Shown here: positions 1 to 8,377 of the stretch, in pieces
Numbering within the stretch: position 1 is the first letter of the stretch
Layout of the letters: the number at the start of each line of letters is the position of its first letter
Origin: an uncultured Prevotellaceae bacterium
Lineage (GTDB): Bacteria > Bacteroidota > Bacteroidia > Bacteroidales > Muribaculaceae
DNA length: 64,000 nucleotides
Assembly (NCBI GenBank): GCA_900320245.1
Contig: ONRP01000007.1
Span: 1-64,000, forward strand
Direction of reading: 5' to 3'
The notes under the pieces: generated by a model
What the model was told of the DNA's origin: nothing
What the model saw: the letters and a program-made list of their open reading frames with translations, nothing else
The model's database searches: none
Position numbers and translations under genes: made by a program

Positions 1-368
1 TGTACTGCTACCGTGCCACGGGCGACAAGAAATATCTTGAGGCAGCCCTCCAGAATGCCGATTATGTTTTAGGCCGTAATGCCACCGGATACTGCTATGT
101 GACCGGCTATGGCCACAAGCCCCCTAAGAACATCCACCATCGCATTTCGTCGGCCGACGGCATTGATGCTCCCATGCCCGGCCTGCTCGCAGGCGGCCCC
201 AATCCTGGCCAACAGGACAACGGCGACGACAGTCTGCCTTACCCGTCCAACCAACCCGATGAGTCCTACATCGACGCTACAGGCTCTTATGCCAGCAACG
301 AAATTGCCATCAACTGGAATGCCTCGTTGGTATCGCTCCTGGGCTGGATTGATGCCGAGATGAAATAA
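1..368 (+). CDS. Glycoside hydrolase family 9 endoglucanase, C-terminal end (5' truncated by window)
   Basis: This is the last ~121 residues of a GH9 cellulase-type enzyme, which hydrolyses beta-1,4-glucans by inversion; the frame is open from base 3. Two family landmarks are visible: the GYGHKPPKNIHHR segment (substrate-binding His/Arg region) and, near the end, YASNEIAINWNA, which holds the Glu that acts as general acid. In between lies the expected GLLAGGPNPGQQD segment. The protein stops right after the catalytic core, so there is no C-terminal binding or secretion domain. A terminator at 441-479 follows. The CE1-type esterase at 1161 on the same strand suggests a plant-polysaccharide locus. 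The N-terminus and any signal peptide are outside the window. Confidence 0.9.
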   Translation, partial: YCYRATGDKKYLEAALQNADYVLGRNATGYCYVTGYGHKPPKNIHHRISSADGIDAPMPGLLAGGPNPGQQDNGDDSLPYPSNQPDESYIDATGSYASNEIAINWNASLVSLLGWIDAEMK

Positions 369-440
369 CCCACTGATTAAAGTAAAAGACCATCTTCAGG
401 TAAAAACGCATTGGCATAGAAACTGCAGGTACACCCAAAG

Positions 441-479
441 AAAAGCCAAATTGCTTGCAATCAGCGGTTTGGTTTTTTT
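441..479 (+). terminator. Rho-independent terminator after the GH9 gene
   Basis: AAAAGCCAAA (441-450) pairs with TTTGGTTTTT (468-477) with one G-U pair, and the stem runs into a T-rich tract. It lies about 70 bases after the GH9 stop codon. Confidence 0.6.
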
Positions 480-652
480 CGTTGTATCAATCGTTGACGT
501 TTTATTCCTGGCAAGGCGCCGCCAATGGTTCTCCCGCAAGTATTTCGCCTCAGTCATGCGACTGAAGTTCCTCGAAAAGAAATTGCGCCTAATTCTATGG
601 CATTCTGGTACCGGTGCTGTCAGCAGATTTCAGACAAAACCATGAGTGAAGG

Positions 653-820
653 TCATTCTTCTTCTTCTTCTTTTGGTTCCAGTTTATTCAGCGTAAGATG
701 AAGATTGATGGCGGCACATGAAAGTGCGGTCAAAGCGAGCCAAAGAACGAACAGGTCTACGATAACACCTTTATTCTTTATGCGTGGTTGCACTTGATTG
801 TCACGTTTTTTGCTGGCCAT
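653..820 (-). CDS. Small single-span membrane protein, 55 residues
   Basis: Reading the minus strand from ATG at 818-820 gives a 55-residue frame ending in TGA at 653-655. It starts MASKKRDNQVQPRIKNKG, continues with one hydrophobic segment of about 20 residues (VIVDLFVLWLALTALSCAAI) and ends in NKLEPKEEEEE. The layout is basic N-terminus, one membrane helix and acidic tail, so the N-terminus is probably cytoplasmic. I recognise no family. A clear TACTTTTG box at 863-870 on the same strand, 43 bases before the ATG, supports expression. It is a lone gene opposite in direction to the GH9 and esterase genes on either side. Its short length means it is easily missed; the promoter plus a coherent membrane topology is the case for it. 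Confidence 0.6.
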   Translation of the reverse strand: MASKKRDNQVQPRIKNKGVIVDLFVLWLALTALSCAAINLHLTLNKLEPKEEEEE

Positions 821-862
821 AACGGTTATTATTATAAATGGTTATATGATGAATACTTGATG

Positions 863-870
863 CAAAAGTA
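863..870 (-). promoter_or_regulatory. Bacteroidota -7 promoter box for the 55-residue gene
   Basis: The minus strand reads TACTTTTG, a full match to the TAnnTTTG consensus, 43 bases upstream of the ATG at 820. Confidence 0.6.
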
Positions 871-2402
<1,532 letters not shown>

Positions 2403-2438
2403 CCCCTGAATTAAGAAATCTCATATTCATTACCAACA

Positions 2439-2472
2439 ATTGGGTGTGTCACCATGAAGTGGCACACCCAAT
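2439..2472. terminator. Terminator between convergent esterase and atoE genes
   Basis: ATTGGGTGTGTCAC pairs with GTGGCACACCCAAT (14 bp, one G-U) around a 6-base loop, between convergent genes, so it may serve both strands. Confidence 0.65.
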
Positions 2473-2524
2473 ATTTATCGTTCGTGTAAGTATTATTCCC
2501 CTCCCGCAGGACGGACGGCTTGCG

Positions 2525-3871
2525 CTACATCGCCCAAACCAGCAGGCCGGCGCAGATGATGACACCGGTGACGAGCAGGTCGATGAGGCAGTAGCCCATG
2601 ATGTCCTTCGCGTCAAGGCGTGCGATAGCCAGTGCCGGGAGCGCCCAGAATGGCTGGATGAGGTTGGTCCAAGCGTCGCCCCATGAGATGGCCATGCCCG
2701 TCAGGCCGGGGTCCACGCCGAGGTTGGCTCCGGCGGTGAACATAATCGGTGCCTGCACCGCCCAATGGCCGCCGCCACTGGGCACAAACATGTTGAGCAC
2801 TGCGGCACAAAGGAAGGTGAGCAACGGATAGGTCACAGGATTGCTGATGCGGATGCAGGCTTCGGCCATGACACCTCCCAGGCTGATGCCGCTGGCACCG
2901 ATGCCTGTGATGATGCCCATGATGCCGGCATAGAAGGGGAACTGCAGGATGATGCCGGCAGCGCCGGTAGTTGCCTTGCCGAAGGCGCGCACGTAGTCGA
3001 CCGGCGTGGAGTGCAGCAAGAGTCCCAGCGCGAGGAATATCATGATGACGCCGCCAAGGTCCAGGCCAGCGCCGCGCATGCCGATATGGATCACGAGATA
3101 GGCCACGAGCATCAGTGCCACGAGCCACGAGAGCAACTTGCTGTGCTCGAGCCGCTGCGCCGGTGTCTTGGCCGGAGAGGAAACGACGTTTGTGATATGC
3201 TCATCGTCTTTCAGGAGCGCGGGGTCGATGGTGAGGATGCCCTGCTTGGGGTGCATCAGGGTGTTGGCGACGGTGATGCCGACGATTGCCAGCAGCACAG
3301 TCAGCAGGTTATGCCAGTCAAAGACGGTTTGCGCCAATGGCACCGGGTCGACCAGTGCGCCATTGGTAGCCATCGCGAGTGACTCGCCGGGAGTGGCCAT
3401 GGTGAGGGGGATGGAGCCGGAGATACCGGCATGCCACACCACGAAGCCGCTGTAGGCCGACGCGATGAGAAGCCGATAGTCGACATCGGAACGCTGGCGT
3501 GCTATCGCCTTGGCGAACACGACACCCACGATGAGGCCAAAGCCCCAGTTGAGCCAGCAGGCTATTGCCGACACGACAGTCACAAGGGCAATCGCAGCGG
3601 GGGCACTCTTGGGCAAGCGGGCCAAGGCATCGATGGCTCGTTTGACAACCGGTGCTGCGGCCAGGGTCGACCCGCACACAAGAACCAGGGCCATCTGCAT
3701 GGCAAACGCCAGCAGATTCCACACGCCGCCACCCCAGTGCTCAACCACCTCGAGGGGAGTCTGGTGACACAATGGCATCGCCACCAGCGCTGCCACGAAG
3801 GTGAGCAGGATGGCGAATATAAACGGTTCAGGCAACCATCGTTGCACTAATCGAACGCAGAATTTAATCAT
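2525..3871 (-). CDS. atoE: Short-chain fatty acid transporter, AtoE family
   Basis: This 448-residue integral membrane protein has about ten hydrophobic segments and matches the AtoE short-chain fatty acid transporter family over its full length: the start MIKFCVRLVQRWLPEPFIFA, the conserved WLNWGFGLIVG and SGFVVWHAGISGSIPLTMATPG segments, and FVPSGGGHWAVQAPI near the C-terminus. Family members import acetoacetate, butyrate and similar acids in E. coli; in an anaerobic gut bacterium the direction and substrate may differ. It is a single-gene unit with a clear -7 box at 3897-3904 and a 25-base leader. No thiolase or CoA-transferase genes adjoin it, so the pathway link is open. Confidence 0.88.
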   Translation of the reverse strand: MIKFCVRLVQRWLPEPFIFAILLTFVAALVAMPLCHQTPLEVVEHWGGGVWNLLAFAMQMALVLVCGSTLAAAPVVKRAIDALARLPKSAPAAIALVTVVSAIACWLNWGFGLIVGVVFAKAIARQRSDVDYRLLIASAYSGFVVWHAGISGSIPLTMATPGESLAMATNGALVDPVPLAQTVFDWHNLLTVLLAIVGITVANTLMHPKQGILTIDPALLKDDEHITNVVSSPAKTPAQRLEHSKLLSWLVALMLVAYLVIHIGMRGAGLDLGGVIMIFLALGLLLHSTPVDYVRAFGKATTGAAGIILQFPFYAGIMGIITGIGASGISLGGVMAEACIRISNPVTYPLLTFLCAAVLNMFVPSGGGHWAVQAPIMFTAGANLGVDPGLTGMAISWGDAWTNLIQPFWALPALAIARLDAKDIMGYCLIDLLVTGVIICAGLLVWAM

Positions 3872-3896
3872 TTGAGGTCATTTTAGGTTAATGGCG

Positions 3897-3904
3897 CAAA
3901 AGTA
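3897..3904 (-). promoter_or_regulatory. -7 promoter box for atoE
   Basis: TACTTTTG on the minus strand, 25 bases upstream of the ATG at 3871. Confidence 0.6.
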
Positions 3905-4005
3905 ACACTAATTTCTCGAATCCCGGCCAATCCGACTACGGATTTCCCTGAAAAAGGATGTCTTCGGCCAATGCGTCCATCAACCGATTAGGATGGGAAC
4001 AGGCA

Positions 4006-4590
4006 TTATGCAGCGCTCTCTTGCGCAATCAGATCTCCAAGTTCCTCGACGTCATAACAGAAATCATCATCAAGAAACCAGTTACGCATCTTCGCACCCA
4101 GAATCGAACCTAACACCAACCCGCTATCAAACAAAATTGAGTATAGCCAGGGCTCCGGTCTGTTCCTGACGAAACAGCCACAGGCCAATGCGGCAGCAAG
4201 TGGGATCCATAGCCGCAATTTATGGGTCGTGATTAACCGCTTCACTTCACGATAATACTGTGGAACGGTGCTGGTTTTTTTCATCCTTGTGAGATAGCGC
4301 CGCATAATCATTTTCAGGATATAGTCTGCAATTAAGGCGGTGCCGAGAAAAATGCAGGTCCAAGTGCTGAATTTCCACAAATTATTCTCAATATAACTAT
4401 ATACTACAAGTGCCACAAGAATTGCGAGCAAAACGGCCAAAACTACAATATTTGCCCAACGTTTTGTTCTTCTTTCTGTACTACGCAATTTGACCAGGTT
4501 CTCGGCCTTTGCGTTGATGCGTTGCCGCAGGTCCTGCAAATGCTGTTCCCCGTTCATGGCCTGAGTCTCTTGAAAATCTTCCATCATCAT
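4006..4590 (-). CDS. Membrane protein of unknown function, 194 residues
   Basis: The protein has a polar N-terminal stretch (about 1-45) with helical, coiled-coil-like composition (EQHLQDLRQRINAKAENLVKLR). Two hydrophobic segments follow at about 47-65 and 74-92. A basic loop (RRYLTRMKKTSTVPQYYREVKR) leads to two weaker hydrophobic segments near 127-140 and 150-165. The tail is acidic (FLDDDFCYDVEELGDLIAQE). I recognise no family. The gene starts 24 bases after the stop of the 130-residue protein upstream, so the two are probably one transcript from the promoter at 5016-5023. The start could be any of three successive Met codons; the first is given. Confidence 0.7.
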   Translation of the reverse strand: MMMEDFQETQAMNGEQHLQDLRQRINAKAENLVKLRSTERRTKRWANIVVLAVLLAILVALVVYSYIENNLWKFSTWTCIFLGTALIADYILKMIMRRYLTRMKKTSTVPQYYREVKRLITTHKLRLWIPLAAALACGCFVRNRPEPWLYSILFDSGLVLGSILGAKMRNWFLDDDFCYDVEELGDLIAQESAA

Positions 4591-4614
4591 CTTCTTATTA
4601 ATAGTTGTTCGGGG

Positions 4615-5007
4615 TCACGCGTTGGCTTCGTCTGCTTGTTGCAGGTTCAGCAGTTGACGATGGGTCTTGGTGCCCGCGACATATTGTTGAAAATACCATT
4701 CCTTGAATCCTTGGGCATACCTATCTATCGAACCACCCATATAACAGTTCCAGTGCTCATAGCGGTTGAACAGCAACGCTTTTAGCCCCAGAGGCGTGCC
4801 GTCGCTTTCAGGCAAGAGATTCGGCAAGTCATAGACTTTGCTGTAGTGATCGATGTTTTTTTGGAGTCTGTCACAACCCTCAAGGACCCATCCGGCCCAC
4901 ACCCGCTCATAGTCCCAAAAGATGGCATTTCCTGCGGACATCGTGGCCGGTACGTCGTCTTCGCCATTGTAATAACGGCAATCCAGTATCAATTCTTCTC
5001 TTGTCAT
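4615..5007 (-). CDS. Hypothetical protein, 130 residues
   Basis: The frame is open further upstream to 5172, but the ATG at 5005-5007 (MTREELILDCRYYNGEDD) is chosen because a full TATATTTG promoter box lies at 5016-5023. A transcript from it could not include the longer start, and the extra N-terminus is basic, low-quality sequence. The protein is soluble, with no signal peptide or membrane segment, and rich in aromatic residues (YYNGEDD, FWDYERVWAGW, NRYEHWNCYMGG, KEWYFQQYV). I recognise no family. The spacing implies an almost leaderless mRNA. The 194-residue membrane protein follows 24 bases downstream, probably in the same operon. Confidence 0.7.
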   Translation of the reverse strand: MTREELILDCRYYNGEDDVPATMSAGNAIFWDYERVWAGWVLEGCDRLQKNIDHYSKVYDLPNLLPESDGTPLGLKALLFNRYEHWNCYMGGSIDRYAQGFKEWYFQQYVAGTKTHRQLLNLQQADEANA

Positions 5008-5015
5008 AATAGGTG

Positions 5016-5023
5016 CAAATATA
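5016..5023 (-). promoter_or_regulatory. -7 promoter box that sets the start of the 130-residue gene
   Basis: TATATTTG on the minus strand lies only 8 bases before the ATG at 5007, so transcription would begin within a few bases of the start codon. Confidence 0.6.
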
Positions 5024-5222
5024 CTGCTTTTTCTCAAAAAAACGTGCCGTTTACCGCTTCGCTTTATCAAAGTGGTTTTGCGAAGTAAAACCCGATTCGG
5101 CGCTCGCCGGGAGATGGGCCGGGTTCGCTTGAGGTTTGACGAACTGCAGCCTGATGGTTCTAAATACAGCATCTGAACTATGAAAAATGGTATTGTAACG
5201 CGCCTTAAAACGTATTTTTTAA

Positions 5223-5230
5223 TATATTTG
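5223..5230 (+). promoter_or_regulatory. Orphan -7 promoter box in the 5008-5535 gap
   Basis: TATATTTG matches the consensus. Downstream there is only a 13-codon frame (ATG at 5272, MEKNHNSFVWPLW, stop) and a longer low-quality frame from 5252 that runs into the palindrome at 5324-5373. It may drive a short RNA ending at that hairpin, or be the remains of a disrupted gene. I see nothing else in the gap. Confidence 0.4.
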
Positions 5231-5323
5231 CGGCAAAATCACATTCTTCACATGTTTAAATTGCTGATTATATGGAAAAAAATCATAACTCATTCGTCTG
5301 GCCGTTGTGGTGACGGCTGTGAT

Positions 5324-5373
5324 GTGAACTGCACCCCAAAAGTTAGACACAAAACTTTTGGGGTGCAGTTCAC
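5324..5373. repeat. 50-bp near-perfect palindrome resembling abutted IS3-type terminal repeats
   Basis: A 21-bp arm (5324-5344) is repeated exactly in inverse orientation at 5353-5373 around an 8-base centre. The arm, with ACTGCACCCCAAAAGTT, resembles terminal inverted repeats of IS3/IS150-like elements. No transposase lies between, and I see no target duplication. It would also fold into a very stable RNA hairpin. Confidence 0.6.
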
Positions 5374-5488
5374 ACGGGTGTGAGGGATTTCTTTCTTTTC
5401 ACGCGATGTTAGAGGGAACAGACTGTTATAATTGCGCCCCGGTCGTGATTGTCAGCCGCGAATACTTGTTCACGTTCATGATTTTGCA

Positions 5489-5496
5489 TACTTTTG
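5489..5496 (+). promoter_or_regulatory. -7 promoter box for the BspA-like gene
   Basis: TACTTTTG, 39 bases upstream of the ATG at 5536. It overlaps an upstream in-frame TTG at 5494 and so argues against that longer start. Confidence 0.65.
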
Positions 5497-5535
5497 CGAC
5501 AGCAATTAACAACACCCAAAACACCTGAAACTAAA

Positions 5536-8136
5536 ATGAAAAGCCTTATCACATCCGCCCTGTTGCTGCTGGCTCTGCTGTTGCCGGCCGCCGCTGCTGC
5601 CCACGACTTCGAGGTGGGCGGCATCTACTACAACATCAACGGCGACGAAGCCACGGTCACTTTCCGGGGAACGTATACCCACTCCTATTCCGATGAATAC
5701 ACGGGCGACGTGACCATCCCCAGTGCAGTCACCTATGGCGGCACCACTTACGCTGTCACCGCCATCGGAGAGAGCGCCTTCCTGTTCTGTGACGAAGTGA
5801 CTAGCGTGACCATCCCCAACTCCGTCACCTCCATCGGCAAGGACGCGTTCTATGCATGCGCTGGCCTGACGGAACTCACCATCCCGAAATCCGTCACCTC
5901 CATCGGCGATAGGGTGTTCGTTTCATGTGTCAATTTGACAAGCCTCACCGTGGCAAGCGGCAACTCTCATTACGATTCCCGCGGCAACTGCAATGCCATT
6001 ATCGAGACGGCAAGCAATACATTGATAGCGGGTTGCCAGAACTCCTTCATTCCCAGAACCGTCACCGCCATCGGTGCATATGCGTTCTGTTCATGCAGAG
6101 GCTTGACGGACATTTCCATCCCGAGTTCTGTCACTGCCATCGGTGCATATGCGTTCGAGGACTGCTACGGCCTGACAAACATGACCATCCCCAACTCGGT
6201 CACAGAAATCGGAATCATGGCGTTCTATAACTGCATTGGCTTGACAAGTCTGACCATCTCCAATGCGGTTACTCATCTCGCCGACCTTGTGTTCAGTAAC
6301 TGCAGCGGCCTGACGGAAATAACTATCCCCAATTCGGTCATCACCATCGGCAAAGAGGCGTTCGGCGGCTGCGATGGCTTGACGAGTGTGACTATTCCCA
6401 ATTCGGTTACCACCATCGGTAAGAGAGCGTTTTGGAGTTGTGAGAACCTGGCCAGCGTGAACTTCGGCAATTCGGTCACCTCTATCGACGAGGGAGCCTT
6501 CAGGGGTTGCGTCGCTCTGACGAGCATGACCATTCCTGCAACAGTCACTGTCATCAGCGAGCGACTGTTCGAGAACTGCAGCAACCTGGTGAACGTGACT
6601 ATCCCCAATACGGTCACCACCATCGGGGCATTTGCATTCATGAACTGCATCAGCCTGACGGGCGTGACGATTCCCAACTCGGTGCAGACCATCGGGATCC
6701 GTGTGTTCTCGGGTTGCCAGAACCTGACGGACATCACTATCCCCAACTCGGTCACTTCCTTCGGCGAGGCGGTGTTCAGGTTCTGTGTCAACCTGGAGAA
6801 CATCACCGTGGAAAGCGGCAACACTATATACGATTCCCGCGGCAACTGCAATGCCATTATCGAGACGGCAAGCAATACATTGATAGCGGGCTGCCAGAAC
6901 ACCGTCATTCCAAATTCTGTAAAAGCCATCGGCGATGAAGCGTTCTTGGATATCAGCAGCCTGAGGGGCATCATCATCCCCAACTCGGTCACCTCCATCG
7001 GCGAGTGGGCCTTCTATGGCTGCAGCGGCTTGGAGGAGGTAACCATGGGCAAACGTGTCATCACCATCGATGGACATGCGTTCCGCGACTGCTACAGCCT
7101 GAAGAGCATCACCATCCCCGCCACGGTCACCACCATCGGCGAGTGGGCGTTCGACGAGTGCCGTAGCCTCACCGATGTGTACAGTTACATCACCGACCCC
7201 TCGAAAGTCTCCTATGGGACTTATCCTTTTTATCTGCATGATGGCAACTATTCTGGCCGCACGCTGCATGTGCCGCAGGGGACGGCTGGGGGCTACCAGG
7301 CCGATGGGAATTGGCGCCCCTACTTCGGGCAGATTGTGGACGACCTGATGCCGGAGGATTATCCGCAGGGCGACGTCAACCATGACGGCGAGGTCAATAT
7401 CGCCGATGTCAATGCCGTCTTGGCCATCATCTTGGGTGGGAATACCTATACCCCCGAAGCCGACGTGAACGGTGACGGCGAGGTCAACATCGCCGACATC
7501 AACGTCCTCATCGACATCATCCTGGGAGGCGGCTCTCACTCACAGGATGACCACGAGTATGTTGACCTGGGCCTGCCCAGTGGCACGCTGTGGGCGACCT
7601 GCAACATCGGCGCTACCAGCCCCGAGCAGTACGGCTGCTACTTCGCCTGGGGCGAGACCATGCCCAAGGAGGATTACACGTGGGAAACCTATTTGTGGTG
7701 CAACGGCTCATACAAATCAATGACGAAATACTGTACCAAAGGCAGTTACGGCACGGTAGACCACAAGATAAAACTGGATTCCGAGGACGATGCCGCCACC
7801 GTGAACTGGGGTTCCTCGTGGTGTATGCCGTCTGTGGGCCAGATCAAGGAACTGATGGAAAAATGCAGCATCCAGTGGACGACGATGAACGGCGTGAACG
7901 GATTACTGGTTACCGGAACAAACGGAAACACCATGTTTTTGCCGGCAGCGGGTGCCCTTGAGGGCAGTTCGCATGAGGACGCAGGCGTGCGCGGCTACTA
8001 CTGGTCGTGTGCGCTTGACCCCGACGCGAATATGTTCGCGTTCATATTGGGCGTCATGACTGAAGGCTCAGGCCAGTACTTCGGACTGCGTGACCACGGC
8101 TATACTGTCCGTGCCGTGCGCTCTTTCGGCTATTAA
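5536..8136 (+). CDS. Secreted BspA-like leucine-rich repeat protein with dockerin-like pair and C-terminal FISUMP-like domain
   Basis: The start at ATG 5536 gives 866 residues with a signal peptide (MKSLITSALLLLALLLPAAAAA). About residues 25-580 are some twenty LRR_5 (BspA/TpLRR) repeats of 23-24 residues of the form LTSVTIPNSVTSIGxxAFxxC. Two Ca-binding dockerin-type segments follow (DVNHDGEVNIADVNAVL and DVNGDGEVNIADINVLI). The C-terminal ~200 residues begin YVDLGLPSGTLWATCNIGA, a domain common in secreted Bacteroidales proteins and resembling FISUMP domains. BspA-type repeats bind host or matrix proteins in other species, so a surface adhesin is likely. There is no recognisable type IX C-terminal signal. 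Two 72-bp internal direct repeats could recombine in frame. Confidence 0.85.
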   Translation: MKSLITSALLLLALLLPAAAAAHDFEVGGIYYNINGDEATVTFRGTYTHSYSDEYTGDVTIPSAVTYGGTTYAVTAIGESAFLFCDEVTSVTIPNSVTSIGKDAFYACAGLTELTIPKSVTSIGDRVFVSCVNLTSLTVASGNSHYDSRGNCNAIIETASNTLIAGCQNSFIPRTVTAIGAYAFCSCRGLTDISIPSSVTAIGAYAFEDCYGLTNMTIPNSVTEIGIMAFYNCIGLTSLTISNAVTHLADLVFSNCSGLTEITIPNSVITIGKEAFGGCDGLTSVTIPNSVTTIGKRAFWSCENLASVNFGNSVTSIDEGAFRGCVALTSMTIPATVTVISERLFENCSNLVNVTIPNTVTTIGAFAFMNCISLTGVTIPNSVQTIGIRVFSGCQNLTDITIPNSVTSFGEAVFRFCVNLENITVESGNTIYDSRGNCNAIIETASNTLIAGCQNTVIPNSVKAIGDEAFLDISSLRGIIIPNSVTSIGEWAFYGCSGLEEVTMGKRVITIDGHAFRDCYSLKSITIPATVTTIGEWAFDECRSLTDVYSYITDPSKVSYGTYPFYLHDGNYSGRTLHVPQGTAGGYQADGNWRPYFGQIVDDLMPEDYPQGDVNHDGEVNIADVNAVLAIILGGNTYTPEADVNGDGEVNIADINVLIDIILGGGSHSQDDHEYVDLGLPSGTLWATCNIGATSPEQYGCYFAWGETMPKEDYTWETYLWCNGSYKSMTKYCTKGSYGTVDHKIKLDSEDDAATVNWGSSWCMPSVGQIKELMEKCSIQWTTMNGVNGLLVTGTNGNTMFLPAAGALEGSSHEDAGVRGYYWSCALDPDANMFAFILGVMTEGSGQYFGLRDHGYTVRAVRSFGY
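5971..6042 (+). repeat. 72-bp intragenic direct repeat, copy 1
   Basis: It encodes YDSRGNCNAIIETASNTLIA and a few more residues in the LRR protein. It matches 6829-6900 except for one base, with an in-frame offset of 858 bp. Confidence 0.85.
6829..6900 (+). repeat. 72-bp intragenic direct repeat, copy 2
   Basis: Second copy of the repeat at 5971-6042. Recombination between the two would remove exactly 286 codons, about twelve LRR units. Confidence 0.85.
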
Positions 8137-8209
8137 CGTCATCACTCCCGTTCGGAGCAATTTATTCACTTTTTTTCTCTTGACTGATGTATAAATCGGG
8201 AAATTTGTC

Positions 8210-8217
8210 TAAATTTG
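8210..8217 (+). promoter_or_regulatory. -7 promoter box for the flavoprotein gene
   Basis: TAAATTTG matches the consensus and predicts a leader of about 155 bases before the ATG at 8378. Confidence 0.5.
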
Positions 8218-8237
8218 CCATGTCGTCAGAATTGTAG

Positions 8238-8289
8238 TTCAGTCCTGTTTGCAGCACCTAATGAGGTGGCATCTCCTGCATGGGCTGAA
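8238..8289 (+). promoter_or_regulatory. Folded 5' leader element before the flavoprotein gene
   Basis: Three nested stems can form: TTCAGTCC (8238-8245) with GGGCTGAA (8282-8289), TGCAG (8250-8254) with CTGCA (8276-8280), and CACC with GGTG around TAATGA. It lies in the predicted 155-base leader, about 90 bases before the start codon. I cannot match it to a known riboswitch. Confidence 0.35.
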
Positions 8290-8377
8290 GAATTGGCGTA
8301 TTCCAACGATAATCAACTGCTTCCGTTTGAGACTAAATAACTGAAAAATAGAAACATTAACCATAAAACCCGTTATC

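Noticed and set aside
451..645. A 64-residue plus-strand frame with a hydrophobic start after the GH9 gene
   Set aside because: It starts at TTG inside a terminator hairpin, has no promoter, and runs almost up to the better-supported minus-strand gene at 653-820.
5180..5383. A 67-residue plus-strand frame in the 5.0-5.5 kb gap
   Set aside because: It runs straight through the 50-bp palindrome and has a composition unlike a stable protein; at best it is a remnant.
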